Source: Verticillium longisporum (taxonomy: Eukaryota; Ascomycota; Sordariomycetes; Glomerellales; Plectosphaerellaceae). Taken from it: a stretch of DNA of 64,000 nucleotides. The stretch is taken from assembly GCA_019188255.1 (NCBI GenBank), contig JAETXT010000002.1, forward strand, positions 1,488,001 to 1,552,000, read 5' to 3'. Under the pieces are notes generated by a model that searched no databases, was not told where the DNA came from, and was given only the letters and a program-made list of their open reading frames with translations. Shown piece after piece: positions 63,683 to 64,000 of this stretch; position 1 is the stretch's first letter, and the number at the start of each line of letters is the position of its first letter. The position numbers and the translations under genes are program-made.

Positions 63683-64000
63683 CCTGACTGAATTGCATGG
63701 GCATTGGACGACACCGGCTTACTGTCTCCGTATGTGTGGGTGCGACTTTTGTCGTTGGGTATCTTCTCGAACCCTCGTTGAAGACCACGGCTTGGAACCA
63801 AGATTGGCTTAATGAGATATGCTTGGCGATTAACGAAATAAGAAAAGAAGAGAATGCTCGACTTCGTGCTCGTCAACGGCACAAGCCGTAGTGGGAATCC
63901 AAACCAGCAGATCGATGGTGTAATGGGGCATTCGAGACGACAGAGGAAGAAGGTTAGAGATCGGCCAGAGATGCTGTGTCAAGCCTGTAAATGTAGAGTT
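63683..64000. other. Window end, upstream of the Ser-rich gene
   Basis: About 320 bases, presumed promoter and leader of the minus-strand gene. Nothing else seen. Confidence 0.4.

Overview
The window is nuclear DNA of a filamentous ascomycete. Genes are split by short introns with GT/AG ends and CTRAC-like branch sites, coding GC is high, and the gene set (Hos2, Yng2, DUF3605, Qns1, Rpa2, Dop1, Mon1, GRASP, secreted GH37 trehalase) is that of a Sordariomycete. A Verticillium/Colletotrichum relative is my inference; nothing here proves the species.

Layout. 1-13.4 kb: a Hos2-type histone deacetylase (cut by the window start) head to head with the NuA4 subunit Yng2, then UDP-glucose pyrophosphorylase, a DUF3605 protein, a tandem FolB-domain protein and an M1 aminopeptidase. 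14.7-26.1 kb: enolase, a Yvc1-like vacuolar cation channel, a small Cys-rich protein, the eRF1 methyltransferase Mtq2, SmD1 and an 18-exon NAD+ synthetase. 26.6-44.7 kb: tyrosinase, RNA polymerase I subunit Rpa2 (Rpa135), an Arl8-type GTPase, threonine aldolase and secreted trehalase. 45.5-46.1 kb: a heavily mutated Ty3/gypsy chromovirus fragment. 46.4-63.7 kb: Cmc2, a TMEM14 protein, Ost2/DAD1, GRASP (Grh1), Tgs1, Dop1, Mon1 and an unrecognised 1,034-residue Ser-rich protein. The right part is rich in secretory and endosomal genes (Ost2, GRASP, Dop1, Mon1, with Arl8 and Yvc1 to the left), but they are ordinary housekeeping genes and I see no biosynthetic cluster.

Quality caveat. At least eleven conserved genes or gene segments regain their reading frame only if one base is added, nearly always in or beside a homopolymer. 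Three more (aminopeptidase, Rpa2, trehalase) carry one in-frame stop. Enolase and trehalase also carry clustered substitutions at catalytic residues. Because several of these genes are essential, a low-coverage draft consensus is the simplest explanation. These genes are annotated as whole CDS with the breaks described. I did not find a convincing previously undescribed system; the most interesting real biology is the microexon-rich NAD+ synthetase gene, the RIP-like retroelement remnant and several head-to-head gene pairs.
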